A DNA stretch of 64,000 nucleotides from Shinella fusca (GCF_014203155.1 NZ_JACHIK010000014.1:54579-118578), one strand, 5' to 3'; shown: positions 46,482 through 56,152, counted from the first letter of the stretch. The notes: a model not told the origin generated them from the letters alone. Made by a program: numbers and translations.

Positions 46482-48560
46482 TCAGCCCTCGTCTTCCATC
46501 CAGATAGCGACGTCGGCCGGACCGATCGTGCGGCCGCCGACGAGGAATTCCGCCGAGGCGGAGGCGGGCACGGCGGCGGGCACGCCCGCATAATTGAAGG
46601 CGAAGCGCAGGCGGCCGCGGCGGGCAAGGCGAAGGTCTCCGAGGTCGGGGAGGCTCGCGACGCCCGCCCAGCCGAGCGTATCGCCCATCAGCCTCGTCAG
46701 GAATTCGCCGCGCGGCAGCGTGGCGACGTAGCGCGCCCTGTCGTTGCCGATCACCGCAGGCGAGCCGGGCCGGTGCGCGCCCTCGAAGGTCGCCAGCACC
46801 GTCTCCGTCGTGCGGATGAGCTCGCGCCAGCCGGTCACCGGATGGCTCGTATTGCCGTAAAGCACGGGCTCGCTGTGGAACTCCGGCAGGGATTCCACGC
46901 GCGTCACGCGGAAGTCGATAAGATCGGCGAGCGGGCCGGGCGGCAGGTCGGCGGGAATGTGCATGTCCCGCGTCTTGCTGCCGCTGCGCGGGCCGAACAG
47001 GGCTTTTGCGCCCGACGCCTTCAGTCGGGCAAGGAAATCCATGTCGGGAATGACGAGGTCGGGCGCGACCACCAGCCGGTAGCCGGAAAGATCGGAATGC
47101 TGGCCGATGAAATCGACGTCCACGCCGAGGCGGGCGATGGCGCAGTACCAGTCGAGCGCGATGGCGGAGGCGGCATAGCCGCGGCCCTGCGGCAGGGCGC
47201 GGGTGGCAAAGCGCGACTCGTAGTCGAGGAGAATGGCGACCGGAGCCTTTTCCCGCACCTCGCCGGCCGGAAGGCGCGCCATTTCCGCGGCAACCTGCGC
47301 GACCTCCAGATAGCCCTGGTCGGCCTCGCCGTTCGGCAACAACAGGCCCGCATGGAACTGCTCCTGCGCGAAAGGCGCCTGCCGCCAGCGGAAATAGGAG
47401 ACCATGTCGGCGCCGTGGGCATAGGCAAGCCACGTCCACAGCCGCACCATGCCGTCGGCGGGCGACTGGTTGTGGGCGGCCCAGTTGACCGGCCCCGGCT
47501 GCTGCTCCATCACCCAGACCCGGCCGCGCCCGACGGCGCGGTAGAGATCGTGGTTGAAGGCGACCTGGTCGGGATCGCCGACGCGCAGATAGCGCGCCTT
47601 CTCCTCCTCGCTGAGGCGGCCGTTGATGAGGCCGCCCATCGGGTAGACGTCCCAGGAGGCGATGTCGATGTCCTCGCCGACCTTGTAGTGGTCGAAGTCG
47701 GTGTTCTGGGACATGAAGTTGTGCGTGACCGGCCGGCCGGGCGAATGGCGGCGGATGAGATCGGCCTGCGCCTTGTTGAAGCTCTTCACCTGATCGGAGG
47801 AGAAGCGGTAGTAATCGACGAGATGGGTGGGCGTCGGCTCCTCGACGAGGTTGTTCGGCAGGTCCACCTCCTCGAAGCCGTTGTAGTGCATGCTCCAGAA
47901 AGTCGTACCCCAGGCGCGGTTCAACTCCTCGATCGAGCCGTAGCGGGCGGCGAGCCATTCGCGGAAGGCCAGCTTCGCCTCGTCGGAATAGCTGTGGATC
48001 GTGTCGTGGTCGCCGTATTCGTTGTCCGTCTGCCAGGCGTGCACGAAGGGGTTCTCGCCGTAGCGGCGCACCATGGCCTCGGTGATGCGGGCGGCCTCGA
48101 TGCGGTAGCGGCGGCTGGAGAAGCAATAGTGCCGGCGGGCGCCGAACTTGCGGGTAATGCCGCGCGCATCGACGGGCAGGATATCGGGATAGCGGTCGAC
48201 CAGCCATTTCGGCGGGGCGGCCGTCGGCGTGCCGAGGATGACCTTGAGGCCGGCGCGGCCGAGCACGCCAATCGCCTCGTCCATCCATTCCCACCGGAAG
48301 ACACCGGCTTGCGGCTCGATGTGCGACCAGGCGAACTCGCCGATGCGCACCCAGGCAAGGCCGAGCTCCACCATGCGGCGAGCGTCCTCGTCCCATTTCT
48401 CGCGCGGCCACTGTTCCGGATAGTAGCAGACGCCGAGCTCCAGCAGGCCGGCCTCCCTGCGGCCGGCGGCGAAGCGGTTCTGGTGGTCGAGCGGCTTATG
48501 CACTTTACTGTCCTTGTCATTCCCGGTGCCCGGATTTCCGAGCGCCGTCATCCTTGTCAT
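46482..48560 (-). CDS. Beta-galactosidase, GH42 family
   Basis: 692 residues. Family 42 motifs: LGVCYYPEQWPREKWDEDAR, VRIGEFAWSHIEP, acid/base Glu E181 in WQTDNEYGDHD, and nucleophile E352 in VWVMEQQPGPVNW. A trimerisation domain and C-terminal beta domain follow. No signal peptide, so it is cytoplasmic and acts on imported beta-galactosides. The chosen start makes an ATGA overlap with the stop of the kinase-PLP fusion gene, linking the two functionally. Confidence 0.92.
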   Translation of the reverse strand: MTRMTALGNPGTGNDKDSKVHKPLDHQNRFAAGRREAGLLELGVCYYPEQWPREKWDEDARRMVELGLAWVRIGEFAWSHIEPQAGVFRWEWMDEAIGVLGRAGLKVILGTPTAAPPKWLVDRYPDILPVDARGITRKFGARRHYCFSSRRYRIEAARITEAMVRRYGENPFVHAWQTDNEYGDHDTIHSYSDEAKLAFREWLAARYGSIEELNRAWGTTFWSMHYNGFEEVDLPNNLVEEPTPTHLVDYYRFSSDQVKSFNKAQADLIRRHSPGRPVTHNFMSQNTDFDHYKVGEDIDIASWDVYPMGGLINGRLSEEEKARYLRVGDPDQVAFNHDLYRAVGRGRVWVMEQQPGPVNWAAHNQSPADGMVRLWTWLAYAHGADMVSYFRWRQAPFAQEQFHAGLLLPNGEADQGYLEVAQVAAEMARLPAGEVREKAPVAILLDYESRFATRALPQGRGYAASAIALDWYCAIARLGVDVDFIGQHSDLSGYRLVVAPDLVIPDMDFLARLKASGAKALFGPRSGSKTRDMHIPADLPPGPLADLIDFRVTRVESLPEFHSEPVLYGNTSHPVTGWRELIRTTETVLATFEGAHRPGSPAVIGNDRARYVATLPRGEFLTRLMGDTLGWAGVASLPDLGDLRLARRGRLRFAFNYAGVPAAVPASASAEFLVGGRTIGPADVAIWMEDEG

Positions 48561-51500
48561 CGGCGGGGCAGCGCCGCCAGCGTTTCGTCGAGGGCGGCGA
48601 GGAAGCGGTCGCATTCCGCCGCGCCGAAGGGCGCCGGGGGCTTCACCTTCAGCACGTTGTGGTGCGGGCCTTCGCTGGAAAGCAGGATGCGGTGCTTCCG
48701 CTTCATCTCGACGATGACGAAATCCAGTTCTTCCGCCGCCGGCTCCAGCGTTGCCCGGTCGCGCACCAGCTCGATGCCGTTGAAGAGGCCGTGGCCGCGC
48801 ACGTCGCCGATGATCTCGTGACGTGTCGCGAGTGCGCGGGCGCCCGCCATCAGCCGGTCGCCGGTCACCTTGCAATGATGCATCAGCCGCTCGTCGCGGA
48901 TGACGTCGAGCACGGCAAGGCCGATCTCGGCGGAGACGGGATTGCCGCCGAAGGTGTTGAAATATTCCATTCCGTTGGCGAAGGCCGCGGCGACGGCCTC
49001 GGTCGTGACGACCGCGGCCATCGGATGGCCGTTGCCGATGGGCTTGCCGAGCGTGACGATGTCCGGCACGACGCCCTGTATCTCATGCGCCCACATGTGG
49101 GAGCCGACGCGGCCGAAGCCGACCTGCACCTCGTCGGCAAGGCAGAGGCCGCCGGCGGCCCGGACATGGGCATAGGCTTCCTTCAAATAGTTCTCCGGCA
49201 GGGTGAGCTGGCCACCGGTGCCGAGGATGCCCTCGCTGAAGAACAGCGCCGGGCGGCGGCCCTCCGCGGCAAGCGCCTCGACCTGACGGCGCACATCCTC
49301 GGCATAGTTCCGGCCTGCATCGGCATCGCCGTAGCGGAAACGGCCGCGATAGAGGTCCGGCATCTCGGCGACGCGCACATGCGCCGGCCGCCCCTCGCCG
49401 CCCCTGCCGGCGAACTTGTAGGGGCTGACGTCGATGAGGCTCGACAGGTGCCCGTGATAGGCATGGTCGACCGTGACGATATCGCGGTTGCCGGTATAGG
49501 CGCGCGCGAGCCGGATCGCCAGATCGTTCGCCTCGCTGCCCGAATTGACGAAGAAGCAGACATTGAGCGGATCGGGAAAAAGCGCGGCGAGGCGGCGGGA
49601 ATATTCCACCAGCGTATCGTGCAGGTAGCGCGAATTGGTGTTGAGTTTTCCCATCTGCGCCTGCGCGGCCTTCACGACGCGCGGGTGGCAATGGCCGACG
49701 TGGCAGACATTGTTGACCATGTCGAGCCAGCGGTTGCCCTCGTCGTCGATGAGATAGGTCCCTTCTCCCCCGACGATCTTCAGCGGCTCTGCCGAATAGG
49801 CGATGGAAAGCGAGCGGCCGATGCGGCGATGGCGCTCGCGCACGAGGAAATCCTTGTCGCGCGCGACGGTGACGGAGGCGGGCATATCGAAGCCGAAGAC
49901 GACGCTCGGATCCGGGCTCACCGCACGCCAGACCTGCCAGTGATCGCGCACGCCGACGCCGTGCATGCGGCCTTCGAGGCCGAGATGATCGGTAACGACC
50001 TGGAAATGCAGGTGCGGCGACCAGTTGCCGTTCTCTTCGGCCGCGCCGAAGGCGGCGAAAGCCTCGCCCCTGGCGACCTTCTGGCCGATGGAGAGCTTCT
50101 GGACGCCCCGGCGGGAGAGATGCCCATAGAGCGTCCAGAAGACATCGCCCGTGTCGGTGCGATGTTCGAGGAGGACCGTCGGGCCGAAGCCGCAGGCGAC
50201 CGCGTCGTCATGGATGAAGGCGACCTTGCCGGCGAAGGGCGCATGCACCGGCTCGCCGGCCGGGGCGAAGAGATCGACGCCGAGATGCACGGTGCGGCGC
50301 GCGCCGGGCATGTCGAAGGCATCGCCCTTGTAGACGGCGCGGTCCTCGCCGTAGAGGCCGATGGCGAAATCGGCGCCGGCTTCCGCCACGCGCGCCTCGA
50401 TCAGCCGTTCGGCGCCGTCCGCATCGAGCGAGGCCCAGGCGGCCGCGTCGGGTCCCGATGCGGTAAGATCGAGGGCCAGCACCTTCGGCCTTGCTGTCTG
50501 CGGGCGGATGACAGGCGAAAAATCGTGGGCGTTGCGCTCCAGCCAGCGCTCGATGCGCGCGGCCTGCGGCACCGGGGCGAAGCCGCAGGCATCGCGGATG
50601 CGGGCGACGGCGAGCGCCGGGTTCTCCGCCTGCAGGCGCTGAAGCTCGCGCCAGACGTCCTCCTGGCTCACCAGCAGGTAGGTGTTCTCCGGATTGTCGC
50701 GAATCTGCCGCGCTGCCATGCACATGCTGACGGCATAGCGCGTGCGCACGAGATCGAAGACGAGGCCCGCTTCCGCTTCGCTGATGGGGTTGGCCGCGTG
50801 ATAGGCGGCGGCAAGGCGGGCGATGGTCTCGACCGGATCGGGCGTGCCGATCAGCGCATAGGCGCCGGCGACGGCGATCTCCACCACACGGAAGGTCTCG
50901 ACCATGTCGCCGAAATCGAGCAGGCCGCTGACGCGCCCGCTGGCATCGAGCAATACGTTGTAGTCGTTGGCGTCGTTGTGGATGACCTGGCGCGGGCAGG
51001 CTTCGAGGCGCGACAGCACCTCGGCGGTGAAGCGCTCAAGGATGGCGCGGACGGCCGCCTGCTTCTCCGCATCCTCGATGAAGCGGAGGTTTTCCAGATG
51101 CATGCCGGCCCGGCCGATATCCCAGGCATAGAGGCGCCGCGCGCCGGCATGGGCAAAGCCTTCGAGGCTGCGGTCGAGCTGGCCGAGCAGGCGGCCAAGC
51201 GTTTCCACGCTCGCCGGCCCCCGGACGGAGGAGCGCGACCAGACGTCGCCCGGCAGCCAGGTGAGGAGGCGCGCGGTGCGCGGGCCGCGGATTTCCGCGG
51301 GGGCGCTCTGCGCGCCGCTCCGGTCCGGCAGCGCCCGTGAGACCGGCAGATCCGGCGCGGCCTTCGCAAGGTGATCGAGCACGGCGACCTGCATGGCGAG
51401 CTCGTCCGCATCGCCCGGCGCATGGAGCTTCAACAGGTAGCGCGTGCCGTCCGCCGCCTCGACCCGGTAGTTGAGGTCGTGCTCGCCGGGCAGCGGCGTT

Positions 51501-51583
51501 ATCGTACCGGCAATGCCGTAGCGCTCGGCGAGCAGCGACCCGATCGCCGCCATCTCGTCCTGCCGTCCGGATGCTCCGCTCAT
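48557..51583 (-). CDS. Three-domain fusion: APH-type kinase, M23 peptidase-like domain, class III PLP enzyme
   Basis: 1008 residues from [10 protein letters not shown] (GGGAG site; six-codon longer start lacks one). Residues ~14-330 are an aminoglycoside-phosphotransferase-fold kinase: H202-N-D204-x4-N209 catalytic loop and DFGD 223-226. Residues ~425-535 are an M23/LytM domain with H433, D437, H488 and HxH 524-526 all kept. Residues ~575-1005 are a class III aminotransferase-fold enzyme with D817 and PLP lysine K847 ([11 protein letters not shown]). Human homologues of the outer parts are hydroxylysine kinase and the phospho-lyases for phosphohydroxylysine or phosphoethanolamine. It probably phosphorylates an amino alcohol and eliminates phosphate and ammonia; the M23 role is unknown. 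No signal peptide. Confidence 0.88.
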   Translation of the reverse strand: MSGASGRQDEMAAIGSLLAERYGIAGTITPLPGEHDLNYRVEAADGTRYLLKLHAPGDADELAMQVAVLDHLAKAAPDLPVSRALPDRSGAQSAPAEIRGPRTARLLTWLPGDVWSRSSVRGPASVETLGRLLGQLDRSLEGFAHAGARRLYAWDIGRAGMHLENLRFIEDAEKQAAVRAILERFTAEVLSRLEACPRQVIHNDANDYNVLLDASGRVSGLLDFGDMVETFRVVEIAVAGAYALIGTPDPVETIARLAAAYHAANPISEAEAGLVFDLVRTRYAVSMCMAARQIRDNPENTYLLVSQEDVWRELQRLQAENPALAVARIRDACGFAPVPQAARIERWLERNAHDFSPVIRPQTARPKVLALDLTASGPDAAAWASLDADGAERLIEARVAEAGADFAIGLYGEDRAVYKGDAFDMPGARRTVHLGVDLFAPAGEPVHAPFAGKVAFIHDDAVACGFGPTVLLEHRTDTGDVFWTLYGHLSRRGVQKLSIGQKVARGEAFAAFGAAEENGNWSPHLHFQVVTDHLGLEGRMHGVGVRDHWQVWRAVSPDPSVVFGFDMPASVTVARDKDFLVRERHRRIGRSLSIAYSAEPLKIVGGEGTYLIDDEGNRWLDMVNNVCHVGHCHPRVVKAAQAQMGKLNTNSRYLHDTLVEYSRRLAALFPDPLNVCFFVNSGSEANDLAIRLARAYTGNRDIVTVDHAYHGHLSSLIDVSPYKFAGRGGEGRPAHVRVAEMPDLYRGRFRYGDADAGRNYAEDVRRQVEALAAEGRRPALFFSEGILGTGGQLTLPENYLKEAYAHVRAAGGLCLADEVQVGFGRVGSHMWAHEIQGVVPDIVTLGKPIGNGHPMAAVVTTEAVAAAFANGMEYFNTFGGNPVSAEIGLAVLDVIRDERLMHHCKVTGDRLMAGARALATRHEIIGDVRGHGLFNGIELVRDRATLEPAAEELDFVIVEMKRKHRILLSSEGPHHNVLKVKPPAPFGAAECDRFLAALDETLAALPRR

Positions 51584-51594
51584 CGTCTGCTCCC

Positions 51595-52272
51595 TTACCA
51601 TGCTATCGTTCGGCCGTCGTAGGAGCGGAAGCTCCCGGTGTCCGCCAGCGTCGCCCTGTCGATCAGCGCCTTGAGGCCCGCCGCGCTCTCCGTAACGTCC
51701 ACGGCCGCTTCCTCACCGCCCATATCGGTGCGCACCCAGCCGGGATGCAGCGAGAGGACCGTAATGCCGTCGCGGCGAAAATCCTGCGCCAGCTTGACCG
51801 TCGCCATGTTCAACGCCGCCTTGGAGCAGCGGTAGGCATAGTCGCCGTCATCGTCGTCCAGCGTGCCTTCCGCCAGCGAGCCGGCGCGGCTGCTTATATT
51901 GGCCAGCACCCTACGCGCGCCGGCAAGAAGGTTTTCCCGCAATGCCCGGGCAAGGAGCAGCGGGGCGAGCGCGTTGACGCGCATCACATCGAGAAAATCG
52001 TCCGGCGACAGCGAGGCGAGCCCGCCCGTGTCGCCGCGGATCGCCGCATTGTTGACGACGATATCGACCGGCACGCCCTTCAGCCGTTCGCCGAGGGCGG
52101 CGATGGAAGCGGCATCCGCAACGTCGAGCGGTTCGCCCTGCCCCTGCCGCGTGCAGGCGATGACGCGGAAGCCGTCCGCCGCATAGAGGTCGGCCAGCGC
52201 CCGGCCGAGACCGCGCGACGCGCCGGTGACGAGCACCGTGCCCTTTGCCCGCTCAGCGATGCTTGACGTCAT
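51595..52272 (-). CDS. Short-chain dehydrogenase/reductase
   Basis: 225 residues from MTSSIAERAK (GAGAAGAAAT upstream), overlapping the permease gene by 20 bases. Nucleotide motif TGASRGLG at 16-23, NNAA, catalytic Ser in ANISSRAGS, and YRCSK. C-terminal HPGWVRTDMGG is typical of the C-factor-like SDR group. It likely reduces or oxidises an aldehyde or alcohol formed in the same operon's pathway. Confidence 0.87.
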   Translation of the reverse strand: MTSSIAERAKGTVLVTGASRGLGRALADLYAADGFRVIACTRQGQGEPLDVADAASIAALGERLKGVPVDIVVNNAAIRGDTGGLASLSPDDFLDVMRVNALAPLLLARALRENLLAGARRVLANISSRAGSLAEGTLDDDDGDYAYRCSKAALNMATVKLAQDFRRDGITVLSLHPGWVRTDMGGEEAAVDVTESAAGLKALIDRATLADTGSFRSYDGRTIAW

Positions 52273-53908
52273 ATTTCTTCTCGATGAGGCTGATGAGGCT
52301 TGCGGCGGCAAGTGTCAGCAGGATGTAGAGGATCGCCGCCGAATTGTAGGGCGCGAACGGCAGGAAGCTCGCCGACTGGAACTCGCGCATGCGCTGGGTG
52401 ATGTCGCGGATCGACAGGATGGAGAGCAGCGAGGTGTCCTTCAGGATCGCGATCAGCTCGTTGCCGAGCGGCGGGATGACGATGCGGAAGGCCTGCGGCA
52501 GGATGACGAGCCGCGCCGTCTGCCAGCGGTTGAGCCCGAGGCTGCCGGCCGCCTCGATCTGGCCGGCCGGGATGGCATTGATGCCCGAACGGAAGATTTC
52601 CGCGAGATAGGCCGAATAGGCGAGCGCCATGGCGACGATGCCGCGCATCAGGTTCGGCGGGTCGAAGACACCGGCCGTCGCGTCCTTCAGCGCGCCGGAG
52701 AGCGGCAGGCCGACATAGAGCACGATGACGAGCATGGGGATGCCGCGGATCGTGTCGACGACGAATTCCGAGCCGACGGAGAGCGGATGGCGGCGATGCA
52801 GGAAGCCGCCGAAGGTGAGGAGGCCGACGACGATGGCGATGACGGCGAAGGTGATGCCGCCCGCCCGGTCGCGGTCGTTCAAGGCCTCGACCTGCCAGAG
52901 GCGCGGCCAGCCGGCGGGAACGGCGGCGGCCGGCAGCAGCGCGCCGCTGACGTCCTCCTTTTTGCCGATCGCCTCGATGGCAAGGTCCGGCGTGACGAAG
53001 GTGCGCACCGGCGTCTCGTTCTCCGGCCCGCCCTCGTACTGGCCGAAGCGCACGGCGCTGATCAGGCCGGACGGCGTGCCGGTGACGATGCCGACCTTGC
53101 CCTCCAGCGTGCCGGCAAGCACATAGGCGTCGCGCGGCTGGAGCAGGAACCAGGCCGAGACGGCCGCAAGCATCACCGTCATGGCCGCGAAGAGAACGAG
53201 CGTCTGCCGCGCATAGCGCAGCTTCAGGAGCCCCACCCAGAGGAGGCCGAGCACCGCGGCCAGCAGATAGGCGGCGACCGCCGCGCGGATCGTCGTCGCA
53301 AGGCCCGAGGCGAAGGCGAGATGGGCAAAGAGGAAGACGAAGGCAAGGCCTGCGCCGTTGACGAGGCCGAGGAGCCAGCGGCCGGCCCTAAGGGCGCGGC
53401 TTTCGGCCGGCACCGGCGCACGGCTGCCGGAAAAGAGCAGGCCGAGGCCGGCGAGAAGCAGCACGGCATAGGCCGGCCAGAGCCAGGCTTCGACGCCGCG
53501 CACCATGAGGTCGGCAGCCTCCGTCAACTGGCGCGGCGTGACGCCCTTGACGACGAGCGTGGACTTGAACGGATCGACCCCGTTCGCGACGACCGAGGCG
53601 ATGAAGGGATGGACGAGATCGCCGGCAAGGATCGCGGCCGTCGCCAGCACGCCGGCAAGGCCGGCGGCGAGCGTCAGGCGCGGGCGCGCCGCCTTGCCGC
53701 GCGAGAGCACAAGGACCGCAAAGCCCGCGGAAAAGGCGACGGCGAGCAGCAGGAAGCCCGGAACCAAGGCCCCCGAGCCCGGCTCGATGCCGAGGATGGC
53801 GCGCAGCGAGCGCTGGTAATCGCTCGAGGAGGCGAACAGGTAGACGATGAAGGGCAGCGCGGCGAGGATCACCAGGTTGCTGGGCCTCACGCTTCTGACG
53901 AACGACAT
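52253..53908 (-). CDS. Polar amino acid ABC transporter permease with long N-terminal extension
   Basis: 551 residues, about twice the normal length. The C-terminal ~200 residues are a standard permease (VDTIRGIPMLVIVLYVGLPL, EAA loop IEAAGSLGLNRWQTARLVIL). The N-terminal half has at least five membrane helices and a large insert around residues 265-340 (GKVGIVTGTPSGLISAVRFG ... AIEAIGKKEDVSGALLP) that looks like part of a solute-binding domain. Only one permease gene and no ATPase gene are present, so it may act as a homodimer with a shared ATPase. Confidence 0.85.
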   Translation of the reverse strand: MSFVRSVRPSNLVILAALPFIVYLFASSSDYQRSLRAILGIEPGSGALVPGFLLLAVAFSAGFAVLVLSRGKAARPRLTLAAGLAGVLATAAILAGDLVHPFIASVVANGVDPFKSTLVVKGVTPRQLTEAADLMVRGVEAWLWPAYAVLLLAGLGLLFSGSRAPVPAESRALRAGRWLLGLVNGAGLAFVFLFAHLAFASGLATTIRAAVAAYLLAAVLGLLWVGLLKLRYARQTLVLFAAMTVMLAAVSAWFLLQPRDAYVLAGTLEGKVGIVTGTPSGLISAVRFGQYEGGPENETPVRTFVTPDLAIEAIGKKEDVSGALLPAAAVPAGWPRLWQVEALNDRDRAGGITFAVIAIVVGLLTFGGFLHRRHPLSVGSEFVVDTIRGIPMLVIVLYVGLPLSGALKDATAGVFDPPNLMRGIVAMALAYSAYLAEIFRSGINAIPAGQIEAAGSLGLNRWQTARLVILPQAFRIVIPPLGNELIAILKDTSLLSILSIRDITQRMREFQSASFLPFAPYNSAAILYILLTLAAASLISLIEKKYDVKHR

Positions 53909-53978
53909 TGCGGCGGCCTCCGGCTGCGCGATCGGGGAAGACGGCCGGGAGCGTCAGGGCGCTCCCGGCGGGGGCATC

Positions 53979-54725
53979 CTACTTGAGGCCCCAGTACTTG
54001 GCGACGAGCTGGTCGAGCGTGCCGTCGTCCTTGATCGCCTTCAGGCCCTCGTTGAAGGCGGCGACGTTCTCGTCGCCCTTGCGGAAGACGAGGCCGATCG
54101 GGTCGGATTCGAGGTCCTTGATGGAGGCGACCAGCTCGCCGGCGAATTCGCGCTCGTAGGCGGCGGCGTTTGCGCCGTTGATCACGACGCCGTCGACGTC
54201 CTTGTTCTTGAGCGCGATGATGGCGGCGCTGAACGTGTCATAGGCGACGACGTTCTCCTTGCCGACAACGCCTTCGGCGACCTGCGCGTCCGTCGTGTTG
54301 GCCTGGGCGGAGAGCTTGCGGCCTTCGGCCTTGAACGTGTCGAGCGTGATGCCCTGGTCTTCGGCGCGCGTCAGCACGGCCTGGCTGTTGACGATATAGG
54401 GATCGGAGAAATCCATCGCCTTCTTGCGCTCGTCGGTGATCGACACGCCCGAGGCCACGAGGTCGAAGCTGCCCTGGTCGAGCGCGGCGAAGATGCCGTC
54501 CCAGCCGGTCGTCACGAACTCGGCCTGGCAGTTGATCTTCGCGCAGATCGCGTTCACCACGTCGACGTCGAAGCCGACGATCTGGCCGCTTGCCGGATCG
54601 ACGCTCTCCATCGGCGGCGAGGTCGTGTCGGACCCGACCTTCAGGAGCTTGCCGCCGAGGTCGGCGGCGTGGACACCACCGGCCGCGAAGACGGCCAGCG
54701 CAAGCGTTGCTGCGAATTTCTTCAT
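53979..54725 (-). CDS. Polar amino acid ABC transporter substrate-binding protein
   Basis: 248 residues, signal peptide MKKFAATLALAVFAAGGVHA. Family 3 motifs: VGSDTTSPPMESVD, GFDVDVVNAICAKINC, DLVASGVSITDERKKAMDFS, DGVVINGANAAAYE. GAGGAGGAAGAG precedes the start. First gene of the leftward operon, 70 bases before its permease. AAACGTTT operator candidates lie about 105-140 bases upstream. Ligand inferred to be an amino acid or amino alcohol, possibly glycosylated. Confidence 0.9.
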   Translation of the reverse strand: MKKFAATLALAVFAAGGVHAADLGGKLLKVGSDTTSPPMESVDPASGQIVGFDVDVVNAICAKINCQAEFVTTGWDGIFAALDQGSFDLVASGVSITDERKKAMDFSDPYIVNSQAVLTRAEDQGITLDTFKAEGRKLSAQANTTDAQVAEGVVGKENVVAYDTFSAAIIALKNKDVDGVVINGANAAAYEREFAGELVASIKDLESDPIGLVFRKGDENVAAFNEGLKAIKDDGTLDQLVAKYWGLK

Positions 54726-54830
54726 CTCTTCCTCCTCAACCGTCGGCGCCGCCCCTCCGGCGAACGCCCGACAAATCCTTGGGGCCGCGCAGGCGCCGCC
54801 CCATCCTCACGAAAACGGTAACAAGGAATA

Positions 54831-54861
54831 AAAACGTTTTCAAGAAAAAATATAAACGTTT
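54831..54861 (-). promoter_or_regulatory. Tandem LacI-type operator candidates upstream of the binding-protein operon
   Basis: AAAACGTTTT (54831-54840) and ATAAACGTTTTT with core AAACGTTT (54854-54861). The centres are 22 bases apart, about two helical turns. The same core occurs in front of the neighbouring lacI-family gene. On the minus strand a TTGAAA element overlaps the first site, consistent with repression. Confidence 0.6.
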
Positions 54862-54945
54862 TTATTTTGCATTGCACCACATAAGCGAAAGGGACGGCGC
54901 AGGCGGGCAGCACCGGAAGGAACAGCAAAAAAGGAAGGCGGCGGC

Positions 54946-55019
54946 TGGAGCGGGTAGCGGGAATCGAACCCGCGCGTTCAGCTTGGGAAGCTGACAGGCT
55001 ACCATTACATCATACCCGC
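54946..55019 (-). tRNA. tRNA-Gly(CCC)
   Basis: Read leftward: acceptor GCGGGTA/TACCCGC, D-loop with AATGGTAGC, anticodon stem TCAGC/GCTGA with loop TTCCCAA (anticodon CCC), T arm CGGGTTCGATTCCCG, discriminator T and encoded CCA. No integrase or repeat at its 3' end, so no sign of an inserted island. Confidence 0.95.
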
Positions 55020-55064
55020 AGGGCAGCGCCGAGGCCGCACTCATTCAACAGTTCGCGAGGCGTG

Positions 55065-56090
55065 TCAAGCGAGGCGGTCGTCGGAGCGTTCGATCAGCTT
55101 GGGCATGATCAGCGTCTGGAGCGCTTCGGGGGCCTCGCCCTCCATGCGGCGCAGGATGTAGCGGCCGAGGAGTTCGCTCGGCTCGTGGATCGGCAGGAAA
55201 TAGGTGGTGATCGGCGGGGCGAAGTACTGGCTGACGTTGAGGTCGTCGGTGGCATTGATCACCGCGTCGCGGCCGTGGACGAGGCCGCGGGCGTGGAAGC
55301 CGGAGAAAGCGCCGAGCGCGGAGGCTTCGTTGGCGCAGATATAGGCGGTCGGCGGGCTTGGCAGGGCGGACATGGAGAGGACGCACTCGCGCCCGAAGGC
55401 CGGCGTCAGGTGGCCGTGCGCGACGAGCGCCGGGTCGAAGGGAAGGCCGGCCGCCTCCAGAGCCGCGCGATAGGCATCGAGCCGGGTCAGGGAATAGCTG
55501 AGGTCCGCCATAGGATTGACGAGCGCGATGCGGCGATGGCCGCGCCCGGCAAGGCGGGCGACCGAGTGGCGGATCATCTGCTCGTTGTCGGCATCGACAT
55601 AGGCGTGCGGGGCGTTGCGGATCGTCGTGCCGTAGGTGACGAAGGGAAAATCCGCCTCCTGCATGATGCGCACGCGCGGATCGTCCGCCCGCGTGCCGGA
55701 AACGATGATGCCGTCGGCCTTCTTCAGGGAAACGATCTGGCGGATCGTTGCAAGGCTCTCCTCGAAGTTGCGCACGGCATAGAGGGAGACGCGGTAGGGG
55801 CTCTCCTCCAGCGCCCAGGAGATGCCGCTGAGGAGCTGGGCATATTCCACGCCTTCCCATTCGTTCTGCCTCGGGCCGGGCGCGGTCATGATGGCGGCGA
55901 CTTGGTATGTCTTGCCGGTGCGAAGCTGCACGCCATGCATGTTGAGCTGGTAGCCGACGCGCGCGGCGGCGGCGACGACGATGGCGCGCGTTTCCGGCCG
56001 CACCTGCGGACTGTCGTTCAGCGCCTTCGACACGGTGGCGATCGAAAGGCCCGTTTCCTGCGCGATGGTCTTGATCGTCGGTCTCGGCAT
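55065..56090 (-). CDS. LacI family transcriptional regulator
   Basis: 341 residues from MPRPTIKTIAQETG. The LacI helix-turn-helix and hinge are seen in IKTIAQETGLSIATVSKALN and VGYQLNMHGVQLRTGKTYQV. The periplasmic-binding-like effector domain follows (GIIVSGTRADDPR, GRGHRRIALVNPM, YICANEASALGAF). An AAACGTTT operator candidate lies just upstream and two more precede the binding-protein operon, so it likely represses itself and that operon. Only the tRNA lies between. Effector probably a sugar or galactoside (inference). Confidence 0.92.
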   Translation of the reverse strand: MPRPTIKTIAQETGLSIATVSKALNDSPQVRPETRAIVVAAAARVGYQLNMHGVQLRTGKTYQVAAIMTAPGPRQNEWEGVEYAQLLSGISWALEESPYRVSLYAVRNFEESLATIRQIVSLKKADGIIVSGTRADDPRVRIMQEADFPFVTYGTTIRNAPHAYVDADNEQMIRHSVARLAGRGHRRIALVNPMADLSYSLTRLDAYRAALEAAGLPFDPALVAHGHLTPAFGRECVLSMSALPSPPTAYICANEASALGAFSGFHARGLVHGRDAVINATDDLNVSQYFAPPITTYFLPIHEPSELLGRYILRRMEGEAPEALQTLIMPKLIERSDDRLA

Positions 56091-56144
56091 TGAAAGCCCG
56101 TCCTTGCGCCGAAAGCGGCGCAGTTCCTCGTTCGCGCACAATAA

Positions 56145-56152
56145 AAACGTTT
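56145..56152 (-). promoter_or_regulatory. LacI-type operator candidate before the regulator gene
   Basis: TAAAAACGTTTAA with palindromic core AAACGTTT, 55 bases upstream of the lacI-family start, in an AT-rich patch. Confidence 0.55.

Noticed and set aside
48554..51340. 928-codon open frame antisense to the kinase-PLP fusion
   Set aside because: The fusion on the other strand has three domains with intact active sites; this frame is a GC-bias artefact.
54946..55019. tRNA-Gly as an integration site of a mobile island
   Set aside because: No integrase, no repeated tRNA 3' end and no change in composition on either side.
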